NCBI RefSeq assembly: GCF_011065935.2
Contig: NZ_JAAMNH020000001.1
Span: forward strand, 2,067,001-2,131,000
Length of the DNA stretch: 64,000 nt
From: Clostridium estertheticum
Lineage (GTDB): Bacteria > Bacillota > Clostridia > Clostridiales > Clostridiaceae
Direction of reading: 5' to 3'
Shown: positions 1 to 7,684 of the stretch, one piece after another
Numbering within the stretch: the stretch's first letter is position 1
Layout of the letters: each line of letters starts with the position of its first letter
Program-made: the position numbers and the translations under genes
Notes under the pieces: generated by a model
Databases searched by the model: none
What the model was told of the DNA's origin: nothing
The model's input: the letters and a program-made list of their open reading frames with translations, nothing else

Positions 1-121
1 ATTTGGGTTTAAAAATGTTGAAAATATATTCATTAACAAGTTGCTTATATGGAATAAATACATATATGGAAGTTAGGATTAAAAATATAATTATTAAAAT
101 AAAAAGAGATTTTTTTTTCAT
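1..121 (-). CDS. N-terminal fragment of a membrane-anchored or secreted protein
   Basis: Only the first 40 codons are inside the window; the gene continues past position 1. The ATG at 121-119 follows an excellent ribosome-binding site (AGGAAAGGTGATCC on the minus strand). The visible protein starts MKKKSLF, followed by a strongly hydrophobic stretch of about 17 residues and then PYKQLVNEY, so it is a signal peptide or N-terminal membrane anchor. Nothing in these residues identifies the family. It is transcribed in the same direction as ribD-ribBA but lies beyond two hairpins (294-336 and 387-426), so it is probably a separate transcription unit. Confidence 0.6.
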   Translation of the reverse strand, partial: MKKKSLFILIIIFLILTSIYVFIPYKQLVNEYIFNIFKPK

Positions 122-293
122 AGGATCACCTTTCCTAAATTTAATGTGAAATATTAAATTTTATATAATCAAAAATGATTTTGTATTTTTAACTATGTAA
201 GTTATATACAATTATTATAACATAACAAGGTTAAATAACCAGTAATTATGAAATTTAGGAAACTTAGCTAAAAGTTTTTAAAAATAAAAAAAA

Positions 294-336
294 TAGCAAC
301 AAAGATTGCAAGATAAACCTCCAATCTTTGTTGCTA
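294..336 (-). terminator. Perfect 15-bp terminator hairpin, minus strand
   Basis: TAGCAACAAAGATTG at 294-308 pairs perfectly with 322-336; on the minus strand it is followed by eight T residues (286-293). It is the second of two hairpins downstream of ribBA and insulates the gene that runs off the left edge. About 50 bases lie between the two hairpins, so a very short transcript between them is possible but not supported by any promoter I can see. Confidence 0.75.
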
Positions 337-386
337 AAATATACTGCACAATTTCTATAGATAAATTGGACATTTAATAAAGTGAA

Positions 387-426
387 AAATATAAGTAGAT
401 TTGCACAAACAAGTCTACTTATATTT
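387..426 (-). terminator. Terminator of the ribD-ribBA unit
   Basis: AAATATAAGTAGA (387-399) pairs with TCTACTTATATTT (414-426), a 13-bp stem 30 bases after the ribBA stop codon. The T tract on the minus strand is short (five T, part of it in the stem), so it may act together with the stronger hairpin at 294-336. Confidence 0.6.
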
Positions 427-456
427 CATAGCAGTAATTACCTCCCATTTTTCAAC

Positions 457-1635
457 TTAATATAAATGGCCCATTTTTTCTTTCTTAGTATTAAAGTACT
501 TTTGATTATACAGATTTGTTTCCATAATCAATGGAACTCTTTCTACAACCTCTATGCCATGACCTCTAAGTCCAATAAGTTTTTTAGGATTGTTGGTCAT
601 GAGCCTTAATTTTCTTACGTTAAGTTCACTTAATATTTGAGCTCCAATACCATAATCTCTCATGTCTGCTGGAAATCCTAATGCAATATTAGCTTCTTCA
701 GTATCCATTCCTTCCTCTTGAAGCTTATAGGCTTTAATTTTGTTAATTAAACCTATTCCTCTGCCTTCCTGTCTTAGGTAAAGTAATATTCCTTTGCCTT
801 CTTTTTCTATAGCTGCAAGGGCTGAAGCCAATTGCTCTCCACAATCACACTTTAATGAGTGGAAGGCATCGCCTGTTAAACATTCTGAATGAACCCTAAC
901 TAAAACTTCATCCGTTTCACTTATTTCTCCCTTTACCAAAGCCACATGATGCTCTCCATTTAATTTATTTACAAAACCAACCATATTGAAGAAACCATAT
1001 GCTGTTGGAAGTTTTGCATCTGCAGCTCTCACAACATAGCATTCGCTTCCTCGTCTATAAGCGATTAAGTCCTCAATAGAAATAATTTTTAAGTCCTGTA
1101 ATTTTGCAAGCTCTATTAACTCTGGTAATTTTGCCATTGATCCATCTTCATTTAATATGTCACATATAATTCCTGAAGGGTCGAGTCCTGATAAGATAGG
1201 AAGATCCACTGCTACTTCTACTTTACTAGCTCTTTTTAAGGTTCCACCTTTAACAGATTTCACAATAAACATATGTCCAGGAGTCCTAAAATTACTCTTA
1301 GATTCCCCACGTTCTAGTAATTTATTTATAGTTAAGGCTCTTTCCTCAGCAGAAATCCCATTTTTTGTCTCCACGTAGTCTACGGATAAATCGAAAAGTG
1401 ACTTACTATCATTACCAACCATTTGAGGTATATCAAGTGCTTCAACTCTTTCCTGCGTTAATGCAATTGATATAAGCCCTTTACCATATTTCATCATGAA
1501 ATTAATGGATTCCTTACTGGTCATTTCAGCCGCCATAACAAGCGCACCATCATTTTCTAACCCACCATCGTCAACTACAATAACCATTTTTCCGTTTTTT
1601 ATATCTTCTAGTGCTGCTTCAATCTTTGCAAACAT
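457..1635 (-). CDS. ribBA: RibBA-like protein: GTP cyclohydrolase II with degenerate DHBP-synthase domain
   Basis: The length (392 aa) and order are those of RibBA: DHBP synthase (about 1-200), then GTP cyclohydrolase II (about 205-392). The C-terminal half looks active: HSECLTGD, the zinc cysteines in KCDCG, RQEGRGIGL, the RDYGIGAQIL tyrosine and TNNPKK are all present; this enzyme opens GTP to the diamino-ribosylaminopyrimidinone phosphate. The N-terminal half has lost key DHBP-synthase residues. The usual DDEDRENEGD reads DDGGLENDGA (Arg to Leu, Glu to Asp, Asp to Ala), and RAGHTEA reads RASKVEV, which removes the metal-binding His. The TAFTVS segment is shortened, while the NEDG acidic motif remains. 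The start ATG has AAGGAGG upstream, 18 bp after ribD. No FMN riboswitch, ribE or ribH is nearby, so this may be a specialised paralog. Family assignment is firm; loss of synthase activity is inferred. Confidence 0.9.
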   Translation of the reverse strand: MFAKIEAALEDIKNGKMVIVVDDGGLENDGALVMAAEMTSKESINFMMKYGKGLISIALTQERVEALDIPQMVGNDSKSLFDLSVDYVETKNGISAEERALTINKLLERGESKSNFRTPGHMFIVKSVKGGTLKRASKVEVAVDLPILSGLDPSGIICDILNEDGSMAKLPELIELAKLQDLKIISIEDLIAYRRGSECYVVRAADAKLPTAYGFFNMVGFVNKLNGEHHVALVKGEISETDEVLVRVHSECLTGDAFHSLKCDCGEQLASALAAIEKEGKGILLYLRQEGRGIGLINKIKAYKLQEEGMDTEEANIALGFPADMRDYGIGAQILSELNVRKLRLMTNNPKKLIGLRGHGIEVVERVPLIMETNLYNQKYFNTKKEKMGHLY

Positions 1636-1653
1636 AATTTTGCCTCCTTATTT

Positions 1654-2709
1654 TTAAACGTAACCTTTAAAAATCACGTCACTACCAACTATTTCATGAG
1701 TGACTCTTTTTAGAATAATAGCATCTCTCATTCTTTCAATACCTATTCCTCCAACTGGAGACACCGCATTTTTTCCACCGATGATTTTTGGAGCTATAGT
1801 AGCATAAACCACATTTACCACTCCGCTTTCAAAAGCGCTGGCAAAAACTCCACTTCCACCTTCTATATATAGTGAATCGATTCCTCTATCACCTAGTGCT
1901 TTCACAATGTCTTTGAAATCTATTTTTTTTAATGTTTCTTTCAGTTTTAAAACCTCAACTCCCTTTTTAAGTAATTGTTCCTCTTTTTCTAGTGAAATAT
2001 TATTAGAAACAATTACTATAGTTTTAGTATCTTTATTTACCTTTAATACCTTAGCATCCATTGATATATCGCCATATGTAGAAAGGATTACGCGTAGGGG
2101 GTTTGATATCTCCACACCTTCAAGTCTAGTAGTAAGCATGGGGTCATCTAATCTTACAGTATTCTCTCCCACCATAATAGCCGCAACTCTTTGTCTCAAA
2201 TGATGAACAAACTTCAAACTGTCCTCTCCGCTAACCCACCTAGAGTCACCAGTTTTACTAGCTAATTTTCCATCTAAAGTCATGGACCAACTAGTAAAAA
2301 CAAAAGGTGTACCACTAGGTAAGTAATGCGTTGAAATTTCGTTTAATTCTTCACATTCACACTTTAAAATATTAATTTCAACTTCTATGCCTGCAGCTCT
2401 CAACAATTCTACATTTCGTCCTTTGTCCACAGGATGTAACATTCCAATATAAACTTTTTTAATACCACTTGTAATTATGGAATTGGCATCTGGCTCAAGG
2501 TTTATATATATTTCTGCTCCATGAAGCTCCTGCGAAATATTATTAAAAGCATCTACTTCAGCAGATGAACTATTATATGCCTTGTGATATCCACTTCCTA
2601 TTATTTTCCCACCTTTTATAACTACAGCCCCTACTAGTGGATCTGGATTTACAAATCCTATACCTTTTTTTGCTAGCTCAATAGCTTTATTCATATATGA
2701 TGACTGCAT
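1654..2709 (-). CDS. ribD: RibD-like protein: pyrimidine reductase with zinc-less deaminase domain
   Basis: This 351-aa protein has the RibD layout: cytidine-deaminase-like domain (about 1-140), then a reductase domain (about 145-351). The deaminase zinc site is gone. The HAE motif reads SAE, and LEPC followed some nine residues later by PPC is replaced by LEPDANS with about 11 residues deleted, so the His and both Cys ligands are missing. The reductase half keeps SMTLDGKLA, TGDSRW, the IMVGENTV and DDPMLT segments and YIEGGSGVFASAF. The MTLDGK wording is closer to the stand-alone archaeal and fungal reductases than to Bacillus RibG. It is first of a two-gene unit with ribBA (18-bp gap); the ATG follows GGAGG. 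A reductase with a dead deaminase domain is known from plants (PyrR). The gene could reduce the ribosyl product of RibA directly to the ribityl form; that is inference. Confidence 0.88.
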   Translation of the reverse strand: MQSSYMNKAIELAKKGIGFVNPDPLVGAVVIKGGKIIGSGYHKAYNSSSAEVDAFNNISQELHGAEIYINLEPDANSIITSGIKKVYIGMLHPVDKGRNVELLRAAGIEVEINILKCECEELNEISTHYLPSGTPFVFTSWSMTLDGKLASKTGDSRWVSGEDSLKFVHHLRQRVAAIMVGENTVRLDDPMLTTRLEGVEISNPLRVILSTYGDISMDAKVLKVNKDTKTIVIVSNNISLEKEEQLLKKGVEVLKLKETLKKIDFKDIVKALGDRGIDSLYIEGGSGVFASAFESGVVNVVYATIAPKIIGGKNAVSPVGGIGIERMRDAIILKRVTHEIVGSDVIFKGYV

Positions 2710-2965
2710 ATAATGCCTCCGATTTTTTGAAAATTATAAAATGCTAAACTAATATACTAATTATAACCATTTTCAACCTAACTTCAAACAATAATTTAAA
2801 AAAATTCAAAATAGAACAAAGTAAATGCTAAAGCAATTAATTTTATAATAGTACAGAAAACCATATAATGGTATAATGGGATGCATATAATAAAAATATA
2901 TAAGACTTAAAGTGCATATCAGCTAATAGGTTATGTTCTTATAAGGTAAATTGGAGGGGATTATT

Positions 2966-3664
2966 TTGAAGAGTAAATTTTATTTGGGAATCATCATTAT
3001 ACTATTTGGTATTGGAGCATTATTTCAACAGCTAGGACTATTTGATTTAGGTGACATAATATCGATGTGGTGGCCACTTATACTAATAGGTGCTGGAATA
3101 AGTCAGTTGAGTAAAGGACCTGTTTCGAAGACTTCAGGTATTACATTAGTAGTGATTGGCGCATTGTTTCAATTGCGTGAACTTAATATTATTACAGTTA
3201 GTCTAGTGAGATTTTTTTGGCCTGCTATAATTATAGCTATTGGTGTATCAATGCTGGTGCCTAAAACAATAAAAAAAGAAAATAATGAATTTAGTAAAAG
3301 TGAAATTAATGAAGATGTGGTGGATAACTTAGCACTTTTTTCAGGTGTGAAAACAAGAAATATTTCTAAAAACTTTAGGGGTGGGAGCCTTGTTGCTCTT
3401 TTTGGCGGCATTGATTTGGATCTTCGAGATGCTTATATTTTAAATGAAGGAGCAAGACTTGATGTTACAGCTGCTTTTGGCGGAGTGAACATAATAGTTC
3501 CTCCAGAATGGAAGGTTGTAGTTAAGGGTATTCCTATATTTGGAGGATGGTCCAATAAAACTAGAGGCAAAAATTATGTTAATCCAGAGGCACCAGTTTT
3601 GACTTTGCAATGCTTTGTAGCTTTTGGAGGGGTGGATATAAAAAATTTAGACAGGAATAATTAA
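2966..3664 (+). CDS. LiaF-like four-TM cell-envelope stress protein
   Basis: The N-terminal 100 residues contain closely spaced hydrophobic segments of the LiaI/LiaF-like (DUF5668) type. The C-terminal part is a YvqF/LiaF-type beta domain, with repeated FGG turns (VALFGGIDLDL, AAFGGVNIIVP, FGGWSNKT, VAFGGVDI). Family members modulate cell-wall-stress two-component systems in Bacillus, but no liaRS pair is adjacent here, so the role is open. I take TTG at 2966 as start (MKSKFYLG). The earlier in-frame TTG at 2951 lies on top of the ribosome-binding site GGAGGGG (2953-2959). The gene appears monocistronic and is followed by the palindromic element at 3670-3947. Confidence 0.8.
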   Translation: MKSKFYLGIIIILFGIGALFQQLGLFDLGDIISMWWPLILIGAGISQLSKGPVSKTSGITLVVIGALFQLRELNIITVSLVRFFWPAIIIAIGVSMLVPKTIKKENNEFSKSEINEDVVDNLALFSGVKTRNISKNFRGGSLVALFGGIDLDLRDAYILNEGARLDVTAAFGGVNIIVPPEWKVVVKGIPIFGGWSNKTRGKNYVNPEAPVLTLQCFVAFGGVDIKNLDRNN

Positions 3665-3669
3665 GTATC

Positions 3670-3947
3670 AAATTTCAGCCACGTGCCTTGCAGTAAGAGC
3701 TAAAAACAAGAAATTCCATTAAGAAATTCTAATCTTTTGCAAATATAAAATTCTCTGGCGTTCACATTCGCCGTCCTGGCTCAGGTTCGCTAGCCACCTC
3801 TGGGTGGTTCTCTGGGGGACATAACAATTATTAATTGTTATGCGTCCTGGCAGGCTCACGAGAATTTTATATTTGCAAAAGAAGAATTACTAAATGGAAT
3901 TTAATAGTTTCTTCGCTTCTTACTGCAAGTCACTCGGTCGAAAATTT
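3670..3947. repeat. Long imperfect palindrome, MITE-like or structured RNA element
   Basis: The outer arms are inverted copies. CTTGCAGTAAG (3687-3697) matches 3919-3929; a perfect 22-bp arm at 3734-3755 matches 3860-3881; AAATTCCATT (3711-3720) matches AATGGAATTT (3893-3902). Looser pairing extends to about 3670 and 3947. The centre (3756-3859) is more GC-rich than the neighbourhood. It holds a second perfect hairpin (ATAACAATTA / TAATTGTTAT, 3820-3840) and two direct copies of CGTCCTGGC (3772, 3843). No open reading frame is present. It sits between two convergent genes. It could be a non-autonomous mobile element or a transcribed structured RNA; sequence alone does not decide. Confidence 0.7.
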
Positions 3948-4000
3948 ACACTAAGAGTGACTTTCACTAAAGGTAACTGTGACTTGGGAAAAATAGTATT

Positions 4001-4702
4001 TTATTCATTCAAGTTGTAGTCCTTTGCTATTTCAGTCATCATTTTATTTAATGTTGTATCTTTGATTTTAGAATTGTTATCTTTATATTTTTGCTTGTAA
4101 TCTTTCTCTCTACACAATACACTTCCTAAAATTTCTCTAAAGGCTTTGTAATCTTCGGAAGTCTTATCTACACTTTTAATTTCTTTAAGAGCTTCAATAA
4201 AATTACTCTTGTTGCCATTGTACAGAAAACCACTTATATTCTGAGATAATTTTAATGCGTCCTCAAAATCTTCAAGATAAAGTTCTAATAGTGGATAATC
4301 ATATAAATAATCAAGTCCCATTGTTCTAGCCTTATTGAAACACTCTTTAGCACTATTAAAGTCTTTAAGCCTTAAATATATATCAGCTAAATCTGAATAT
4401 TGTTCTTTTTTAAGTTCTTCTTTAGGTAGAGCTAAAATCTGTTGTAAGGCCCACTCATAATCTTTGGTAGTATTAAAATCGCGGTATATACCGTTTAATA
4501 GATATTTCACTCCTTCAATATTTCCTGTTAATTTATAAGATCTATTTGCCAGGTCCATTGCTTTATAGATGTCTTTCCCTATATATTCTCCTCTATTTTT
4601 CATATCATATCGTACTCCTATTTTGTACATTCTAGTTAGTACGTCAATTGTATGAATATCATTAGGGTTATTTGCTAAATAATTTTCGTAGCTTTTTAAT
4701 GC
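4001..4702 (-). pseudogene. C-terminal TPR part of the sigma-operon effector, cut off by an in-frame stop
   Basis: Reading continues in the same frame directly after the TAA (4705-4703) that ends the upstream 522-codon gene. The peptide across the stop is QKKPE-stop-ALKSYENYLANNPND, a normal TPR helix if the stop were GAA (Glu), a single-base change. The 233 codons that follow contain further tetratricopeptide-like helices (KEELKKEQYSDLADIYLRL, FNSAKECFNKARTMGLDYL). An internal ATG at 4630 could start a 209-aa protein, but it lies inside a TPR repeat and has no convincing ribosome-binding site. I therefore treat this as the detached end of one 756-residue protein. A sequencing error or read-through remains possible. 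Confidence 0.7.
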
Positions 4703-6271
4703 TTATTCAGGCTTTTTCTGAATTAAAAGTTTATCTCCCTCTAGTAGTTCTACCTTTGGACTGGATATTATATTCAAGTTATCATATTTTTCTTGGATAG
4801 CTGATGAGGTAGAGATAATGTTATTTTTTATGTCGTAAGCAGTAACACTAAATGGTACTTTAAAACCTGGTAAAAATACACCTAAATAAGCTTGGATATT
4901 TACTAATCCATCTTCATCTATACTAAATGACCTAGATTGGTTATTTATACCATCAATATAGAGTGTATAATTAGTATCAGTTATTTTTTCATTAACTGGA
5001 GCAGTACCACTGCTTCCCACTAAATTTATTGGATCGTCCATAGTTGTTATATTCACATAATAATATGCAGCTCCTTCAACCTTTTCCCACTTAATATTTA
5101 CCTTATTAGCTTGAGGCTCAACTATTCCTTTTGGCTCTATATTCATAGGTGATACGAAGTTGAAATTTAATTCTTTATTTTCATTTTCGGAAAGTTCTAT
5201 AATTCTATTTATACCAATGTTATCCTGATAAACTGTTCTGCTTTTAGCTAATAATATTAAAGGAATATCTAATTCAATGTTATATTCTCCCTTAGGTAAA
5301 TTAGAAATAGAGTAATTACCTTCACTATCCGTCCATAAGGGGTATCCCTTTTCACCACTGCTAAAAGTATTTAATCCAATAAATTTACTGTCTCTCAAAT
5401 AAATCTGAGTATATGCTAAGGGATTACCGTTTATCATAACTTCGCCATGAATATCGCTTTTGCCTTTGTATATATCCTTCATTCTATTAAGACTATATAA
5501 TTGGCTCTGGCTATCAAATCTTTTGCTATCTAGATTATAAACAGTAAAATCTTCATAATTTTTTGCTTTGTTAAGGGGACTATTTATAATATTTTCCATT
5601 TCATTATTCTGTTTTTCGTAACTCTCAGTAGCCTTTTCAAAATTCATTTGGGAAGAATAAATATCTCCAAGCATAGTATAAACATCACCTATATAATACT
5701 CATCCTTTTGATTTATAAGTTTTTGTCCCAGAGCAATTGCTTCAATTTGCTTCCTTTCAACCATTAAATAGAACATATTATACTTTTGTGCTATAAAATT
5801 CATTTCCTTATTGGTAGATTTTAATCCGTTTTCTATGAGGTTTTTGCTTTTATCATGTTCTCCTAAGGCAATATGAATATCTATAAGTCTTTTATAAGAT
5901 TTGATATAAGCTTCGTTATCAGGATAATTTCTATAAATCTCTTCATAATATTCAAGCGCATTATTAACTATTTCAGAAGTAAGTATTTTACCGCTAGAGC
6001 CACTTCCAAACTGTGTTAACTCATACATGCCTAAAACATCATAATGTGGGGCAATCTGATTCGCAATTTTAAACATTGCATCTGCTTTTTTATTAGAAAA
6101 TGGAATCATACTTATATAACGCTTATATAAAACCTTTGAAGCTTCCATATCCACAGTTTCTAATTTTTTTGCTTTGGCATATATGGCTTTAGGAACAACA
6201 TATGCAGAAGATGCAATTATGATTAAAGAAGTTAATAGTAAGTATTTCACTTTTATCTTAATTTTCATCAT
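4703..6271 (-). CDS. Membrane-anchored TPR / carboxypeptidase-regulatory-like protein, truncated
   Basis: This 522-aa product is third in the ECF sigma operon and overlaps the anti-sigma gene by 14 bp. In order it has an N-terminal membrane anchor (about 8-27), TPR-like helices (about 40-235), a carboxypeptidase-regulatory-like beta domain (about 275-350, DIHGEVMINGNPLAYTQIYL and YSISNLPKGEYNIEL), and a fibronectin-like segment (about 385-480, VNIKWEKVEGAAYYYV). It then stops at TAA in the middle of a TPR helix that continues in frame downstream. It would be displayed outside the membrane. The start ATG follows GAGGTGATC, a near-perfect ribosome-binding site. The substrate or signal is unknown; the operon suggests envelope-related output or sensing. 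The truncation makes it a pseudogene candidate. Confidence 0.75.
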   Translation of the reverse strand: MMKIKIKVKYLLLTSLIIIASSAYVVPKAIYAKAKKLETVDMEASKVLYKRYISMIPFSNKKADAMFKIANQIAPHYDVLGMYELTQFGSGSSGKILTSEIVNNALEYYEEIYRNYPDNEAYIKSYKRLIDIHIALGEHDKSKNLIENGLKSTNKEMNFIAQKYNMFYLMVERKQIEAIALGQKLINQKDEYYIGDVYTMLGDIYSSQMNFEKATESYEKQNNEMENIINSPLNKAKNYEDFTVYNLDSKRFDSQSQLYSLNRMKDIYKGKSDIHGEVMINGNPLAYTQIYLRDSKFIGLNTFSSGEKGYPLWTDSEGNYSISNLPKGEYNIELDIPLILLAKSRTVYQDNIGINRIIELSENENKELNFNFVSPMNIEPKGIVEPQANKVNIKWEKVEGAAYYYVNITTMDDPINLVGSSGTAPVNEKITDTNYTLYIDGINNQSRSFSIDEDGLVNIQAYLGVFLPGFKVPFSVTAYDIKNNIISTSSAIQEKYDNLNIISSPKVELLEGDKLLIQKKPE

Positions 6272-6665
6272 TATCGATCACCTCGCTAATATCCTTTGGT
6301 AAAATCACACTACTTCCACTGATATTTAAAACTCGAATATTAGTATATCCTTGGAGTTTTTTATCCATTTTCATGCTTTCTGTTACTATAAATGTTGATA
6401 AGGTGGAACTAATAAATATAACAAAGCAGACTGTACAAATATATGAGACTGGAATTTCTATTGTTCTATTTAGAAACTCAGAAAATTTCTCATACAAGTT
6501 TTTTGGCTTATTAATTGTACACTCCATTATGCTTTTCTTAAGATTATGAGACATTTCTACAGTAATCAACTCCCCTTTAAGCTCATTTTGCAATGTATAA
6601 TCTATAGCATTTTTCTCAAATATATCTCTATATATTTCCTCATCTTTATTATTAAATTTCCTCAT
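6258..6665 (-). CDS. Putative single-pass anti-sigma factor
   Basis: A 135-aa protein with a charged cytoplasmic N-terminus (about 1-70), one membrane segment (about 72-93, YICTVCFVIFISSTLSTFIV) and a short outer tail. It lies directly downstream of an ECF sigma gene with a 14-bp overlap, the usual place for its membrane anti-sigma partner. I see no zinc-binding HxxxCxxC (ZAS) motif, so it is not a classical zinc anti-sigma. The start ATG has AAAGGAGGA eight bases upstream. The function is inferred from topology and context rather than from a recognised family signature. Confidence 0.65.
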   Translation of the reverse strand: MRKFNNKDEEIYRDIFEKNAIDYTLQNELKGELITVEMSHNLKKSIMECTINKPKNLYEKFSEFLNRTIEIPVSYICTVCFVIFISSTLSTFIVTESMKMDKKLQGYTNIRVLNISGSSVILPKDISEVIDNDEN

Positions 6666-7212
6666 AAGATAAATCCTCCTTTATTAATATATCCTTCAAT
6701 ATTTTTCTTCCTCTTATTAATCTACTTTTGACTGTATTCTCATTTTCATTTAGAACTTCACAAAGTTCTTTTATTGACAACTCTTGATAATAATATAAGG
6801 TTATAATTTCTCTATAAAGTGGCTTCATGAGAAAGATACAATCCTTAATTTTATTAACTTTAACACTCAAAAGAACCTCATTTTCGATATTACTGTCTGC
6901 CTCTATCTCATCATAATCGTCAAAATAGGTGTATTTATTATTTTTCTTAAGGATATCTCTACATTTGTTAATTGCTATTTTATTTATCCAGGTAAATAAA
7001 GAACTCTTCTCCTTAAACTTGCTACCATGTCTATAAACTAAAATAAATACTTCTTGCGTAACATCTTCTGCTAAATTTATATCTTTTAATATTAAATAAC
7101 ATACTCTTAAAATCTTATATCCATATATATTAAGCAAAGCTTCAAAAGCTGAAGCTTCTTTATTTTTAAGTCCTAGTATTAAAGCTTTCTCATCAATATA
7201 TTTAATCTCCAA
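6652..7212 (-). CDS. ECF-family RNA polymerase sigma factor
   Basis: The roughly 186-aa protein has sigma region 2 (about 20-90: AFEALLNIYGYKILRVCYLI, AEDVTQEVFILVYRHG, SSLFTWINKIAINKCRD) and region 4 (about 125-180: PLYREIITLYYYQELSIKEL, ENTVKSRLIRGRKIL). It lacks regions 1 and 3, which defines an ECF sigma. An ATG at 7218 directly abuts AGGAGG with no spacer, so the TTG two codons later (7212), six bases from the site, is the more plausible start. It heads a three-gene overlapping operon with a membrane anti-sigma candidate and a TPR surface protein. I could not pick out its own promoter in the AT-rich upstream DNA. Confidence 0.9.
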   Translation of the reverse strand: MEIKYIDEKALILGLKNKEASAFEALLNIYGYKILRVCYLILKDINLAEDVTQEVFILVYRHGSKFKEKSSLFTWINKIAINKCRDILKKNNKYTYFDDYDEIEADSNIENEVLLSVKVNKIKDCIFLMKPLYREIITLYYYQELSIKELCEVLNENENTVKSRLIRGRKILKDILIKEDLSYEEI

Positions 7213-7218
7213 TCTCAT

Positions 7219-7684
7219 CCTCCTTTTTATTGCATTTACAATTATATAGACAGTTATTTAAAGTAAAAAGTTGCAAAAATTTCATAAAGATCAAAATTTA
7301 TTTTTAGAGATCTTAAATAATCCTAGCAATGTAATAAATCCGTAGCAGAGTGGCTATAAAAAATAATGGATTTACCTCGGTATTCTAATTTGCAAAAACT
7401 GAATAGTTAAAACTTTCAGACAAATGCATATTGAGGATAATATAATTATTAAAATATTTAGAAAATTTAAATAATTATATCGTTTTTTTCATAAAAATAT
7501 GATATATTAATATATATTTATATAATTACTTGATTTAATAATTATATGACTAACATATGATGTTGAATTAAGGAATATATATAATTAGATATGATTATTA
7601 ATAGGTTACAAATTTTATGGACAACCATTTATTTGTAGTACTATAGTAGTAAAATGTTTATGCATAAAAATAAGGGGGCATATT
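7219..7684. other. AT-rich intergenic region with a small structured patch
   Basis: This divergent region separates the sigma operon from the permease gene. One patch is less AT-rich and can fold: AAATCC (7336-7341) pairs with GGATTT (7368-7373) around an inner TAGC/GCTA hairpin (7343-7346 / 7353-7356). It matches no riboswitch class I know. The rest (7440-7670) is very AT-rich and carries several weak promoter-like hexamers, none convincing. Confidence 0.35.

Noticed and set aside
2710..2965. Possible FMN riboswitch upstream of ribD
   Set aside because: The minus-strand sequence upstream of ribD contains none of the conserved RFN blocks, only AT-rich DNA.
7320..7400. T-box or lysine riboswitch before the permease
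   Set aside because: There is local structure, but no T-box sequence and no known aptamer core.
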